Shown: piece after piece, positions 18,410 to 25,943 of the stretch
Layout: each line of letters begins with the position of its first letter
Numbering within the stretch: position 1 is the stretch's first letter
Assembly: GCA_031260285.1 (NCBI GenBank)
Contig: JAIRKD010000068.1
Span: 1 to 64,000, forward strand
Reading direction: 5' to 3'
Origin: Gemmatimonadota bacterium
GTDB lineage: Bacteria > Gemmatimonadota > Gemmatimonadetes > Longimicrobiales > Longimicrobiaceae
DNA length: 64,000 bases
Translations under genes and position numbers: made by a program
Notes under the pieces: model-generated
Told to the model about the DNA's origin: nothing
The model's database searches: none
What the model saw: the letters and a program-made list of their open reading frames with translations, nothing else

Positions 18410-20373
18410 TGTGTGGAATCGCGGGGATCGCACCCGCAGACGGAGGTGAAGTCCTGCTGGAAACCCTCGCCTGCATGGGCGGGGCAATCCGGCACCGGGG
18501 CCCCGACGGGTATGGTTTTTTTACCGCCCCCGGGGTGGGATTTGTCCATCTGCGCCTGAGCATCGTTGATCTTTCAGGCGGAGCCCAACCGCTCACCAAC
18601 GAGGACGGTACCGTTGTCGTGACGTTCAATGGGGAGATCTACAATCACCCCGAACTGCGGCGGGAGCTGGAAGCGCGCGGACACACCTTCCGCACCCGGA
18701 GTGACACAGAGGTCCTCGTTCATGGATACGAGGAATGGGGGGTGGAGATGCTCCATCGCCTCAACGGCCAGTTCGCTTTTGCGATCTGGGATGCTTCGAA
18801 ACGCTCTCTCTTCATGGCCCGCGACCGCTTCGGGATCCGGCCACTCTTCTATACCATACGTAATGGCCGGCTGTACTTCGCTTCTGAAGTGAAGGGGCTC
18901 TTCGCCTCGGGAGAGGTTCCCGCCGCGATTGACCCCGCCGGGCTGGATGAGGTCTTCACCTTCTGGGCGGCGCGGGCACCCCGCTCGGGGTTTGCGGGGG
19001 TACAGGCCCTTGAGCCAGGAAGCTGGGCGCTCTGGCGCGATGGATCCCTGACCACCCGCCGCTGGTACTCACTCAACTATCCGGAAGCGCGGGAGGAGCC
19101 CCTCGACGCCCTGGGTGAGCTGGACGAGCTGATGCATGACAGCGTCGGGATGCGGATGCGGGCTGATGTTCCCGTTGGCGCATACCTGAGCGGCGGGCTC
19201 GACTCAACCATTACATCCACTCTCGCAGCGGAAGCGTCACCCTTCCAGCTGCGCAGCTTCTCGATCACCTTCGAGGATCCGCGGCTGGATGAGAGCCGGT
19301 TCCAGAGGGCCGTCGCGGAGAGCATCGGTACAGAACACGCAATCGCCGCGATCGGGGAAACCGCCATCGGAAATTCATTCCCCGATGTGGTCTGGCACGC
19401 GGAAACCCCGCTGATCCGTACAGCTCCGGCGCCGATGTACCATCTGGCGCGGCTGACAAAGGAATCGGGAATCAAGGTTGTTCTCAGCGGAGAAGGCGCG
19501 GACGAACTCTTCCTGGGCTACGATCTTTTCAAGGAAGTGTCCGTCCGCAGATTCTGTCTGCGACAGCCGGAGTCCACGATCCGGCCGCGTCTCTTTGATC
19601 GTCTCTATCCGTATCTGGCGGATGGATCGCGCGGCGGAGAGTTCTGGCGGAAGTTCTTCCTTGAAGCAGGCGCTCCGGATGATCCGCTTTTTTCGCATCT
19701 GCCGCGCTTTGAGCTGACATCCTGGATCCGGCAGTTCTACGCGCCGGACTTCGCGGCCTCCCTCGCCGGAACGGATGTGAGGGCTGACCTGCGTGACTCG
19801 CTCCCGGAGCAGTTCCCGTCCTGGTCACCTCTCAACCGGGCCAGCTATCTGGAGACCTCGATCCTGCTTCCGCAGTACCTGCTCAGCTCGCAGGGAGATC
19901 GGATGGCGATGGCGCATGGCGTGGAAGGGCGCTTCCCCTTTCTCGATCACCGGCTCTTCGAGTTTGCCGCGGCGCTTCCGACCCGCTCCCGACTTCAGGG
20001 GTTGAAGGAGAAAGAGATCCTTCACCGGTGGGCACGCAGGATTCTGCCCGATTCGGCCGGAGCCCGTCCGAAGCAGCCGTACCGTGCACCGGATGCCTCC
20101 TCGTTCTTCGGTCCGGGGGCTCCGTCGTACGTTCAGGAGCTCCTCTCCGGGGAAACGATTCACAACTCCGGGGTATGGGCTCCCCGCGCCGTCGCCGGAC
20201 TTGTGAAACGCTGTCAGTCCGGCCGGGTTACAACATTCCGGGAGAACCAGGCGCTTGTCGCCATTCTCTCCACGCAGCTCTGGACGCAGCGCTTCATGAA
20301 TAACCCGATCCGGAGCGCGGCTCTTGACGTAAATGGCGCGGACGTCCTCATTCAGAATAAGGCCGGTTCGTGA
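18409..20373 (+). CDS. AsnB-like glutamine-hydrolysing amidotransferase
   Basis: Two-domain enzyme of 654 aa. It begins (GTG) M-C-GIAGI, so removal of the initiator Met exposes the catalytic Cys2 of an Ntn-type glutaminase. The N-terminal domain has RHRGPDGYG and FNGEIYNHPELRREL. The synthetase domain has the ATP loop LSGGLDST near residue 263, VVLSGEGADELFLGYD, and MAMAHGVEGRFPFLDHRLFEF. All key motifs of asparagine synthetase B are intact. Its GTG overlaps the previous stop. In polysaccharide and natural-product clusters such proteins often amidate uronic acids or acyl intermediates, so a non-asparagine role is likely but inferred. Confidence 0.9.
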   Translation: MCGIAGIAPADGGEVLLETLACMGGAIRHRGPDGYGFFTAPGVGFVHLRLSIVDLSGGAQPLTNEDGTVVVTFNGEIYNHPELRRELEARGHTFRTRSDTEVLVHGYEEWGVEMLHRLNGQFAFAIWDASKRSLFMARDRFGIRPLFYTIRNGRLYFASEVKGLFASGEVPAAIDPAGLDEVFTFWAARAPRSGFAGVQALEPGSWALWRDGSLTTRRWYSLNYPEAREEPLDALGELDELMHDSVGMRMRADVPVGAYLSGGLDSTITSTLAAEASPFQLRSFSITFEDPRLDESRFQRAVAESIGTEHAIAAIGETAIGNSFPDVVWHAETPLIRTAPAPMYHLARLTKESGIKVVLSGEGADELFLGYDLFKEVSVRRFCLRQPESTIRPRLFDRLYPYLADGSRGGEFWRKFFLEAGAPDDPLFSHLPRFELTSWIRQFYAPDFAASLAGTDVRADLRDSLPEQFPSWSPLNRASYLETSILLPQYLLSSQGDRMAMAHGVEGRFPFLDHRLFEFAAALPTRSRLQGLKEKEILHRWARRILPDSAGARPKQPYRAPDASSFFGPGAPSYVQELLSGETIHNSGVWAPRAVAGLVKRCQSGRVTTFRENQALVAILSTQLWTQRFMNNPIRSAALDVNGADVLIQNKAGS

Positions 20374-20448
20374 CTGAATCCGTTCTGGCTCATTTTGCTG
20401 ACTGAGTTCGTCGTACTGACCGCAATTCACCTTACTGATTACTGATCG

Positions 20449-20706
20449 ATGTCGACGCTGGAAGCTGATGTTCGCGCGCGGGTACGCTCGTTCCTGGAGG
20501 AGAACTTCCTCTATATGCGCCCCGATTTTGTCCTGAGCGACGACGACCGCCTCCTTGAGCGCGGAGTGGTGGACTCCATGGGGGTGGTGGAGATTCTCAA
20601 CTTCCTTGAGGACGAATTCGGAGTCAAAACGGCGGATGATGAGATCAGCGAAGCCAACCTCGGCACGCTGAACGCGATCGGCGCCTTTGTCGCTTCGAAG
20701 AGCTAA
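20449..20706 (+). CDS. Acyl carrier protein
   Basis: Small acidic carrier of 85 aa. The four-helix pattern carries the phosphopantetheine attachment Ser43 in ERGVVDSMGVVEILNFLEDEFG. This matches the discrete ACP/aminoacyl-carrier type found in ligase-ACP pairs rather than the fatty-acid-synthesis AcpP (DSLD). It lies 75 bases after the AsnB-like gene. The likely partner is the AMP-forming ligase of the divergent arm. A phosphopantetheinyl transferase is not present nearby. Confidence 0.88.
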   Translation: MSTLEADVRARVRSFLEENFLYMRPDFVLSDDDRLLERGVVDSMGVVEILNFLEDEFGVKTADDEISEANLGTLNAIGAFVASKS

Positions 20707-20805
20707 CGGGTAGCCGGAACTGTCTGAGCGCACAGACATGCGGGCCCGGACTCCGGACTCGTTCTTTCGCCATGGCTCTGTATCATCCTGAACCGGACTC
20801 GTTTG

Positions 20806-21663
20806 ATGTATCCAGCTACGCGCCGGTTTCCCCGCGCAGGGATGCTCCTGCTGGCTCTGCTGGCCGGCGGCTGCAATACCCGGACGGATGACTCTGTTGC
20901 TCACACCCTCACGGACGAACCCGCTGTGACGGACGCCAACGCTACCGCTGATGCCCTGCGCGCGCTCTCCCGGCGCCGTATCTACTTCGCGCACCAGTCA
21001 GTCGGGAATAATGTGCTGCAGGGGGTCCAGGCGATCCTCACTTCGGCACCCGGATCCGGAGTCCGGATTATCGAAAGCCGTGATCCCTCCACCGTTGAAG
21101 GTGCAGGCATCATCCATTTTGCAGCCGGATCCAATGGGAATCCCGCTTCGAAGAACGCGGACTTCATCCGGGCTCTTGATGCACGTGCAGCACCCGATAA
21201 TGGCATCGCCCTGCTCAAATACTGCTACGTCGATGTTGATGAAAACACCGATATCGACGCAGTCTTCCGGGAGTACGAAGAAATGGTTGCCGGGATCCGG
21301 CGGTCACATCCCGACCTCACGGTTGTGCATGTCACCATGCCCCTGACCACTGACGATGCGGGCCCGAAGGCGGTGATCAAGCGGCTCATCGGTCGCACAA
21401 CGAACCGCGATATCAACGCACTGCGCAACCGGTACAACCAGAAGCTTCGCGCCGGTTATGCCGGAGAACCGATCTTCGATCTCGCCACGATTGAATCAAC
21501 CCGATCGGATGGATCGCGAGAGAGTGCAACCATGGGCGGCAGTGAGGTATTCGCTCTCGTACCGGGCTACACCTACGATGGAGGACATCTCACGCCGGAC
21601 GCGGAAAGGGTTGTCGCGGAATCGTTTATCCGGACTCTGGCGGATATTGCCCGAGGCAGATAG
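20806..21663 (+). CDS. SGNH-hydrolase-like lipoprotein
   Basis: Secreted lipoprotein of 285 aa. The signal peptide ends in a lipobox LLAGG-C (Cys23). The mature protein opens after a short linker with RRRIYFAHQSVGNNVLQGV. The FxHxSVGxN block is typical of a polysaccharide-cluster SGNH-like family, with Ser65 as candidate nucleophile and a late DGGHLTPDA that supplies an Asp/His-type pair. A middle block HVTMPLTTDDAGPK fits the family. The ATG at 20806 is chosen over a TTG three bases upstream. It is placed between the ACP and the acetyltransferase, so it could remove or add acyl groups on an exported product. Activity not proven. Confidence 0.75.
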   Translation: MYPATRRFPRAGMLLLALLAGGCNTRTDDSVAHTLTDEPAVTDANATADALRALSRRRIYFAHQSVGNNVLQGVQAILTSAPGSGVRIIESRDPSTVEGAGIIHFAAGSNGNPASKNADFIRALDARAAPDNGIALLKYCYVDVDENTDIDAVFREYEEMVAGIRRSHPDLTVVHVTMPLTTDDAGPKAVIKRLIGRTTNRDINALRNRYNQKLRAGYAGEPIFDLATIESTRSDGSRESATMGGSEVFALVPGYTYDGGHLTPDAERVVAESFIRTLADIARGR

Positions 21664-21745
21664 CTGAAGATAACTTATACACGGGTTCCGCGCGCGACTG
21701 ACTGTTCGGGCGCGTGTTTTCACGAAATACCGCAGGTCTCTGTTT

Positions 21746-22447
21746 ATGACGGTACCCCGCACCAGCGGGAACGAAAAACCTCGCCGGGTCTTTTACAGAC
21801 TGCGGCGGGATTTTGAGCGTTACTACCCGAATGGTTCGCGGACCTCCCTGCTCCGGAAGCTCCAGGCCTTTCTTGCGACTCCGGGCATGCACGCCTCGGT
21901 GGTGTTCCGGTTCGGCAACTGGATCCATCGGAGCATCCCGAACCGATTTGTCCGGCTCCCCTTCTCCATCCTCTACGCAATCATGGAGAAGCTGTGCATC
22001 TTCTGCTGGGGGATCTGGATCCATCCAGCCGCGGAGATAGGTCCGGGATTCTATATCGGGCACTTCGGGGGAATTATCGTTGGTCCGGTGAAAATGGGTT
22101 ACGACTGCAATATCTCTCAGCAGGTGACGATCGGCATGCGGGTGGATGGGCAGCCCGGGGTACCATCGTTTGGTGACCGGGTCTGGATCGGGGCGGGGTC
22201 CGTGATCTACGGCGACATCGAGATCGGAAGCGGGGTTTCCATCGCGCCTCTCACCCTTGTCTCCCGCAGCCTGCCCGATCGGGTGATGGTCGCGGGGAAC
22301 CCGCTGCGCGTACTGGCCAAGGACTACGACAACAGCCAGTCCATCTATGGCTGTCCGGATGAGGATCGTAAAGCACCCGCATCCGACCCCTGTGACATTC
22401 CCCCCTGCGCCTCCACCACAGGCGGCCTGGACAGCTCCGCCCCGTAA
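21746..22447 (+). CDS. Serine acetyltransferase-like hexapeptide acyltransferase
   Basis: Left-handed beta-helix acyltransferase of 233 aa. The N-terminal helical region (RRDFERYYPN...LLRKLQAFL) is followed by an amphipathic stretch, then hexapeptide repeats: IHPAAEIGPGFYIGH, GGIIVGPVKMGYDCNISQQVTIG, FGDRVWIGAGSVIYGDIEIGSGVSIAP and VAGNPLRVLAK. This resembles CysE/SAT-type acetyltransferases, many of which decorate polysaccharides. Catalytic His is likely in the YIGHFGG block. It is the last gene of the plus-strand arm, 82 bases after the lipoprotein gene. No cysK or sulphur gene is near, so cysteine synthesis is less likely than product acylation. Confidence 0.82.
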   Translation: MTVPRTSGNEKPRRVFYRLRRDFERYYPNGSRTSLLRKLQAFLATPGMHASVVFRFGNWIHRSIPNRFVRLPFSILYAIMEKLCIFCWGIWIHPAAEIGPGFYIGHFGGIIVGPVKMGYDCNISQQVTIGMRVDGQPGVPSFGDRVWIGAGSVIYGDIEIGSGVSIAPLTLVSRSLPDRVMVAGNPLRVLAKDYDNSQSIYGCPDEDRKAPASDPCDIPPCASTTGGLDSSAP

Positions 22448-22462
22448 CGGGAAGGCGCACTC

Positions 22463-23434
22463 TCAGTTTCCTGTGGGGCGCGCCACCATGATCCCGGTCT
22501 GACCACTGATCCCCTGAATCCGGTCCGCCAGAGGACGCTCGCTGATTTCAACAACGCTGCCCACCAGCGGGGCATGCATCAGATGCGGCTTCCCATCCAC
22601 CCGGATGACAATGCCCGTATGCGCGATGTCGAGCCCCTCGGTAGCACTTGTCGCAGCGATGATATCCCCGTTCTGAAGCTCTCCGGCGATCGACGCGATC
22701 TGCGCTTTCGGAATCCAGTACCTCGAAATGGAGTTCAGCGCCTGCTCCTGTGCGCGGACCTGGGCAAAGACTTCCGGCGACTGAAGCGCTGAATACAGAT
22801 CACGGTGCGAAGACATGAAGCTGGTCGGTTCAGTAAGCGGAATTCCACCGAGCGACGCGGTGATGTTCTTCACGATTCCGCGTTTTTCGTTTTCGTGGAT
22901 CCAGTCACTGAAGTAGTGCAACCGGCTCGCATATCCTGTAATCACCCCGTCACGGTAGCGGATCGTCCGCACCTCATCCATAAACCGGTCGAAGGTTGGC
23001 TCCGGTGTGCCAAGCACCCGGGCCATCGCGAGCATGCTCTCCACAAAGGTGACGCAGTCGAACTGCCGGAGGTTGATCACCAAACCCTCCGGAACAACCT
23101 CAAGCGTCCCCGGAATGTACTCCGAGCCCACAAACCAGGAGCCGAGGGTTGCGATCCGCTCACCCAGTGGCCGGGCGGGAAGACCTTCCCGCTGCGCCCG
23201 GAGGATGGTGGATTCGAAGATCTGCCGGTCTCTCTCGATCGCGGAACCGGAGTCGGGAGGAATGGGGGCAGCAGGACCACTCCGGTCGCCTGTACCGGAA
23301 GCGGCAACCTCCATGGCCCGATCAGCGCTGGCCGCCACGCGTTCCGCCGAACGCTCACAGCTGGCCACCATGGCCAGCGACAAGGCAAGAAAACCACCCC
23401 TGACGATCCGGATTCTTGTTCGCATCTTACCCAC
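22463..23434 (-). CDS. DUF1460 NlpC/P60-like lipoprotein (probable cell-wall amidase)
   Basis: Lipoprotein of 323 aa; signal with ALSLAMVAS-C lipobox (Cys26). DUF1460 members have a papain-like NlpC/P60 fold, and some cleave peptidoglycan as N-acetylmuramoyl-L-alanine amidases. The candidate catalytic Cys127 is in RQFDCVTFVESMLAMAR, and the candidate His is in LDIAHTGIVIR; a second His-containing segment is PHLMHAPLVG. An internal motif HYFSDWIHENEKRGIV is typical. Either the GTG at 23434 or the ATG at 23425 may be the start. It converges with the acetyltransferase gene, with only 15 bases between stops, so it is not part of that operon. Confidence 0.85.
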   Translation of the reverse strand: MGKMRTRIRIVRGGFLALSLAMVASCERSAERVAASADRAMEVAASGTGDRSGPAAPIPPDSGSAIERDRQIFESTILRAQREGLPARPLGERIATLGSWFVGSEYIPGTLEVVPEGLVINLRQFDCVTFVESMLAMARVLGTPEPTFDRFMDEVRTIRYRDGVITGYASRLHYFSDWIHENEKRGIVKNITASLGGIPLTEPTSFMSSHRDLYSALQSPEVFAQVRAQEQALNSISRYWIPKAQIASIAGELQNGDIIAATSATEGLDIAHTGIVIRVDGKPHLMHAPLVGSVVEISERPLADRIQGISGQTGIMVARPTGN

Positions 23435-23833
23435 TTCATTCTCGGAATTTGTCAGGCGGCCACTCCTCTTCTCCGCCTCGTGAGCGCGCAGCCCCTTCCC
23501 GCATCAATCTCAAAGATATCCGGCCACCGGTCCGGAACCATCCCTTTCCTCTCCTGATCAGGAATCGCGCCGGGAACAGCTCGTCCCTGCGGTACTTCAG
23601 AACTCCGGCAGACGAGCGTAACAAACGGACAGCCGGGGAAGAGATTTCAAATACGAGACCTGACAGAAACAGGCTGCAACTCACCGCTCCGGTTATTGGT
23701 CCGCATATTGCGTCCGAATTCTTGTTCCATGCTTCAAAGCACAACAGTATTGACATAATCTGACATATCGTGAGAATTGCTGTGGTGATTGACGTACAAA
23801 TCGGTATTCGCCCCCCGAAACCGGAGTCTCACC
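23435..23833. other. 399-base divergent intergenic region
   Basis: No gene is seen. It must hold promoters for the DUF1460 gene (minus) and the cytochrome/monooxygenase gene (plus). Near the plus-strand gene, TTGACATAATCTGACATATC at 23750-23769 offers a TTGACA or a CATAAT box and a repeated TGACATA, but no convincing paired -35/-10 was found. Confidence 0.4.
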
Positions 23834-25219
23834 ATGCGACAATGTCTCTCCCCGGAACATCCGTCGGTACTCAGCCTGCCGTTCGCGACTCTCGCGGTGT
23901 TGTTTGCCGGAGGGCCCGCCGTCGCGGTTACCGGTGACCCTGACCCCGCGGTGACATTCGCAAAGGATGTAGCCCCGATTCTCCAGCAGAGTTGTCAGGT
24001 CTGCCACCAGGTTGGAGCAATCGGGCCGATGTCGTTGATGACCTACGAAGAGGTCCGCCCCTGGGCGGATCTGATCAGGATCCAGGTGGAATCCCGCGCG
24101 ATGCCGCCGTATCACTACGACACCGGCGTCGGAATCCAGAAGCTGAAACACGACAGCCGGCTTTCTGATGATGAGATCCGGACGATTTCATCGTGGGTTG
24201 CCCAGGGTGCGGTAATGGGAAACCCTGCGGACCTGCCGCCTCCGGTCGAGTTTCCGAAGGCAGGAGTCTTCCGTCTTGCGGAAGAGTTCGGTGAGCCGGA
24301 TGTAATTGTGCGTTCCACTCCCTACACCGTTCCTGCCAATGGTCAGGACCTCTGGTGGCAGCCAACCGTAGAGGTGGAGGGAATTCCTCGTGACCGGTGC
24401 ATCCGGGCCATTGAGACCAAGCCTTCGGTGAAGGGTCGCGCTGTGGCTCACCACGCCAACTCGGTATGGATGGTACCCGCCGCGCCCGGTGACTCGGGCT
24501 CTGTCAATGGATATGTCCGTCAGGGGCGCCTCTCCGAATATGCGCTGGGCAAGCTGGGTGAGGTAGTTCCGGGAGATGCATGCCGTCTCGCTCCGGCCGA
24601 CGCCAGAGTCACCTGGGATATCCATTACTATCCCGCAGGTGAGGAAGTGATTGATGATCAGGTCGAGATCGGGATCTGGCTCTATCCCGAGAACTTCAAC
24701 CCCGAATCACTCTACAGTCAGACACTTGCCTCCTACGGACTGCAGGGCGGAGATTTTGACATCCCCCCGCACGGGAAGCTGATGACGCAGGGTTTCCATG
24801 CCTTTGACCATCCGGTGCGGATCGACAGCTTCCAGCCTCACGGCCATCTCCGGCTGGTTGGTAAATCGCTGGAGATCTTCAACCCCCAGACGGGTCGCAG
24901 GGAACTGATCAGTCAGGTCTCGAACTGGAACCCCGGCTGGCATCTGAGTCACATCTTCGAGGACGATGTGGCTCCTCTCATGCCTGCGGGCGCGGTTATG
25001 GTTCTTACTGCCTGGTACGACAATACGGAGAACAATCGGTTCAATCCCGATCCGGACCAGTGGGTAGGCACAGGGAACCGCACGGGTGATGAGATGTCAC
25101 ACGCCTGGATCGCGATCACTCACCTTGATCAGGCGGGGTACGAACGGTTGCTCGCGGAGCGTGAAGCAAAAAACCCGGCGCCCGTTCCGGCTTCCCGCTT
25201 CCGGGCCGCCGCCAACTGA
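23834..25219 (+). CDS. Secreted cytochrome c / copper type II monooxygenase (PHM-like) fusion
   Basis: Exported protein of 461 aa. After a Sec signal (residues 1-32) comes a short mono-haem cytochrome c domain with CQVCH at 54-58 and an axial-ligand candidate Met66 or Met90. Residues about 150-455 resemble the two-domain peptidylglycine-hydroxylating/dopamine monooxygenase copper fold. Candidate CuH ligands are His206-His207 (VAHHANS) and His264 (WDIHYYP). Candidate CuM ligands are His336 and His338 (QPHGHLR) and Met421 (GDEMSHAW). NxxNPDPDQWVGTGNRTGDE is characteristic. All six copper ligands appear present. The ATG at 23834 has GGAG upstream. Bacterial relatives exist in Acidobacteria-like genomes with unknown substrates. 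It directly precedes the SusC/SusD pair. Confidence 0.85.
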   Translation: MRQCLSPEHPSVLSLPFATLAVLFAGGPAVAVTGDPDPAVTFAKDVAPILQQSCQVCHQVGAIGPMSLMTYEEVRPWADLIRIQVESRAMPPYHYDTGVGIQKLKHDSRLSDDEIRTISSWVAQGAVMGNPADLPPPVEFPKAGVFRLAEEFGEPDVIVRSTPYTVPANGQDLWWQPTVEVEGIPRDRCIRAIETKPSVKGRAVAHHANSVWMVPAAPGDSGSVNGYVRQGRLSEYALGKLGEVVPGDACRLAPADARVTWDIHYYPAGEEVIDDQVEIGIWLYPENFNPESLYSQTLASYGLQGGDFDIPPHGKLMTQGFHAFDHPVRIDSFQPHGHLRLVGKSLEIFNPQTGRRELISQVSNWNPGWHLSHIFEDDVAPLMPAGAVMVLTAWYDNTENNRFNPDPDQWVGTGNRTGDEMSHAWIAITHLDQAGYERLLAEREAKNPAPVPASRFRAAAN

Positions 25220-25238
25220 CTTCGTTTCTATTCCTTTA

Positions 25239-25271
25239 CTGGAGTGGGTCGTAACCACCGACCCACTCCAG
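25239..25271 (+). terminator. 13-bp perfect stem-loop after the monooxygenase gene
   Basis: CTGGAGTGGGTCG, seven-base loop, CGACCCACTCCAG, 20 bases past the stop codon. It lacks a U-tract, so it is a probable transcript end or processing hairpin rather than a canonical intrinsic terminator. Confidence 0.6.
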
Positions 25272-25769
25272 CTATCGGTTCACCTGAATACTTCTGGCAG
25301 CAGAGAATCATCACGTCGGAGGTTGTTGTCCGGCGTGGATTCACCAGACGCGGATCCTGCATGGCATTGCAGGCAGCGTCGCGAGGATCTCCATCAGGGG
25401 CCGGCAAGGAAACTCGCAGATCAGGGATCTGACTCAACCGGAAGGACGGAGGTTCCGCTCCGGACCGGAAGGAAGTTGCACAACACCCCTGTAAATACTT
25501 TCGTTATTCATACCGGGGCGGTCGCGACTTATCTCGAGGACAGGTCAGTTATTTGAACCCGGTCCTGTAATCAACAGGCATAATTCAGGTTTTCAGCAGC
25601 TCTCCGGAAGTCCCTGAGGGAATCCGGCATCCTCCGCCGGATCTGTTTTCTCACTTCCCGGAAGAAAGGAATCCACCCGCCCAAAACCATTTGCTGTCGC
25701 AGGCGTTTGTGTTGGAGTCTCACGGTTCTGGAGTCCTCTGGCTTTTACGACTCAAACGGAGAGCAACCC

Positions 25770-25844
25770 ATGTCTCGGTCAGCGGCAGACCTCGCTGTAT
25801 CCACCCGGATGTTATTCAGCGTTTCTGATGAAGAACCTGGCTGA
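25770..25844 (+). CDS. Possible 24-residue leader peptide upstream of susC
   Basis: ATG at 25770 is preceded by ACGGAGAG with seven-base spacing, a context nearly identical to that of susC itself (CGGAGGGCAA). The frame reads MSRSAADLAVSTRM and so on, and stops at a TGA located exactly in the loop of the hairpin 25835-25853. That arrangement suggests a regulatory uORF. No similarity to a known leader is recognised, and it may be fortuitous. Confidence 0.3.
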   Translation: MSRSAADLAVSTRMLFSVSDEEPG

Positions 25845-25885
25845 TCGCCAGGTGCAGAGAAGCTCCGGATCTCCAGTTCCGGAGC
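25835..25885 (+). promoter_or_regulatory. Tandem hairpins in the susC leader
   Basis: Hairpin 1 is ACCTGGC-TGATC-GCCAGGT (25835-25853) and its loop carries the uORF stop. Hairpin 2 is GCTCCGGA-TCTCCAGT-TCCGGAGC (25862-25885). Both lie within 110 bases of the susC start and could affect translation or transcript stability. Confidence 0.45.
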
Positions 25886-25943
25886 AGTAACACGGCAGAG
25901 CAGCTTCGTTCTCCCCCTTTTATATCCGAACGGAGGGCAAATC

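Larger units (their letters stand above)
25220..25943 (+). other. 724-base untranslated interval before susC, with uORF and hairpins
   Basis: No conventional gene is supported. It contains a perfect 13-bp hairpin at 25239-25271 just after the monooxygenase stop, a 24-codon upstream ORF at 25770-25844, and two hairpins at 25835-25853 and 25862-25885. The remaining sequence shows no coding signal. Confidence 0.6.

Noticed and set aside
18409..20373. Ordinary asparagine synthetase for amino-acid synthesis
   Set aside because: Motifs fit AsnB, but coupling to a NadE-like gene and an ACP makes a dedicated biosynthetic role more likely; not excluded.
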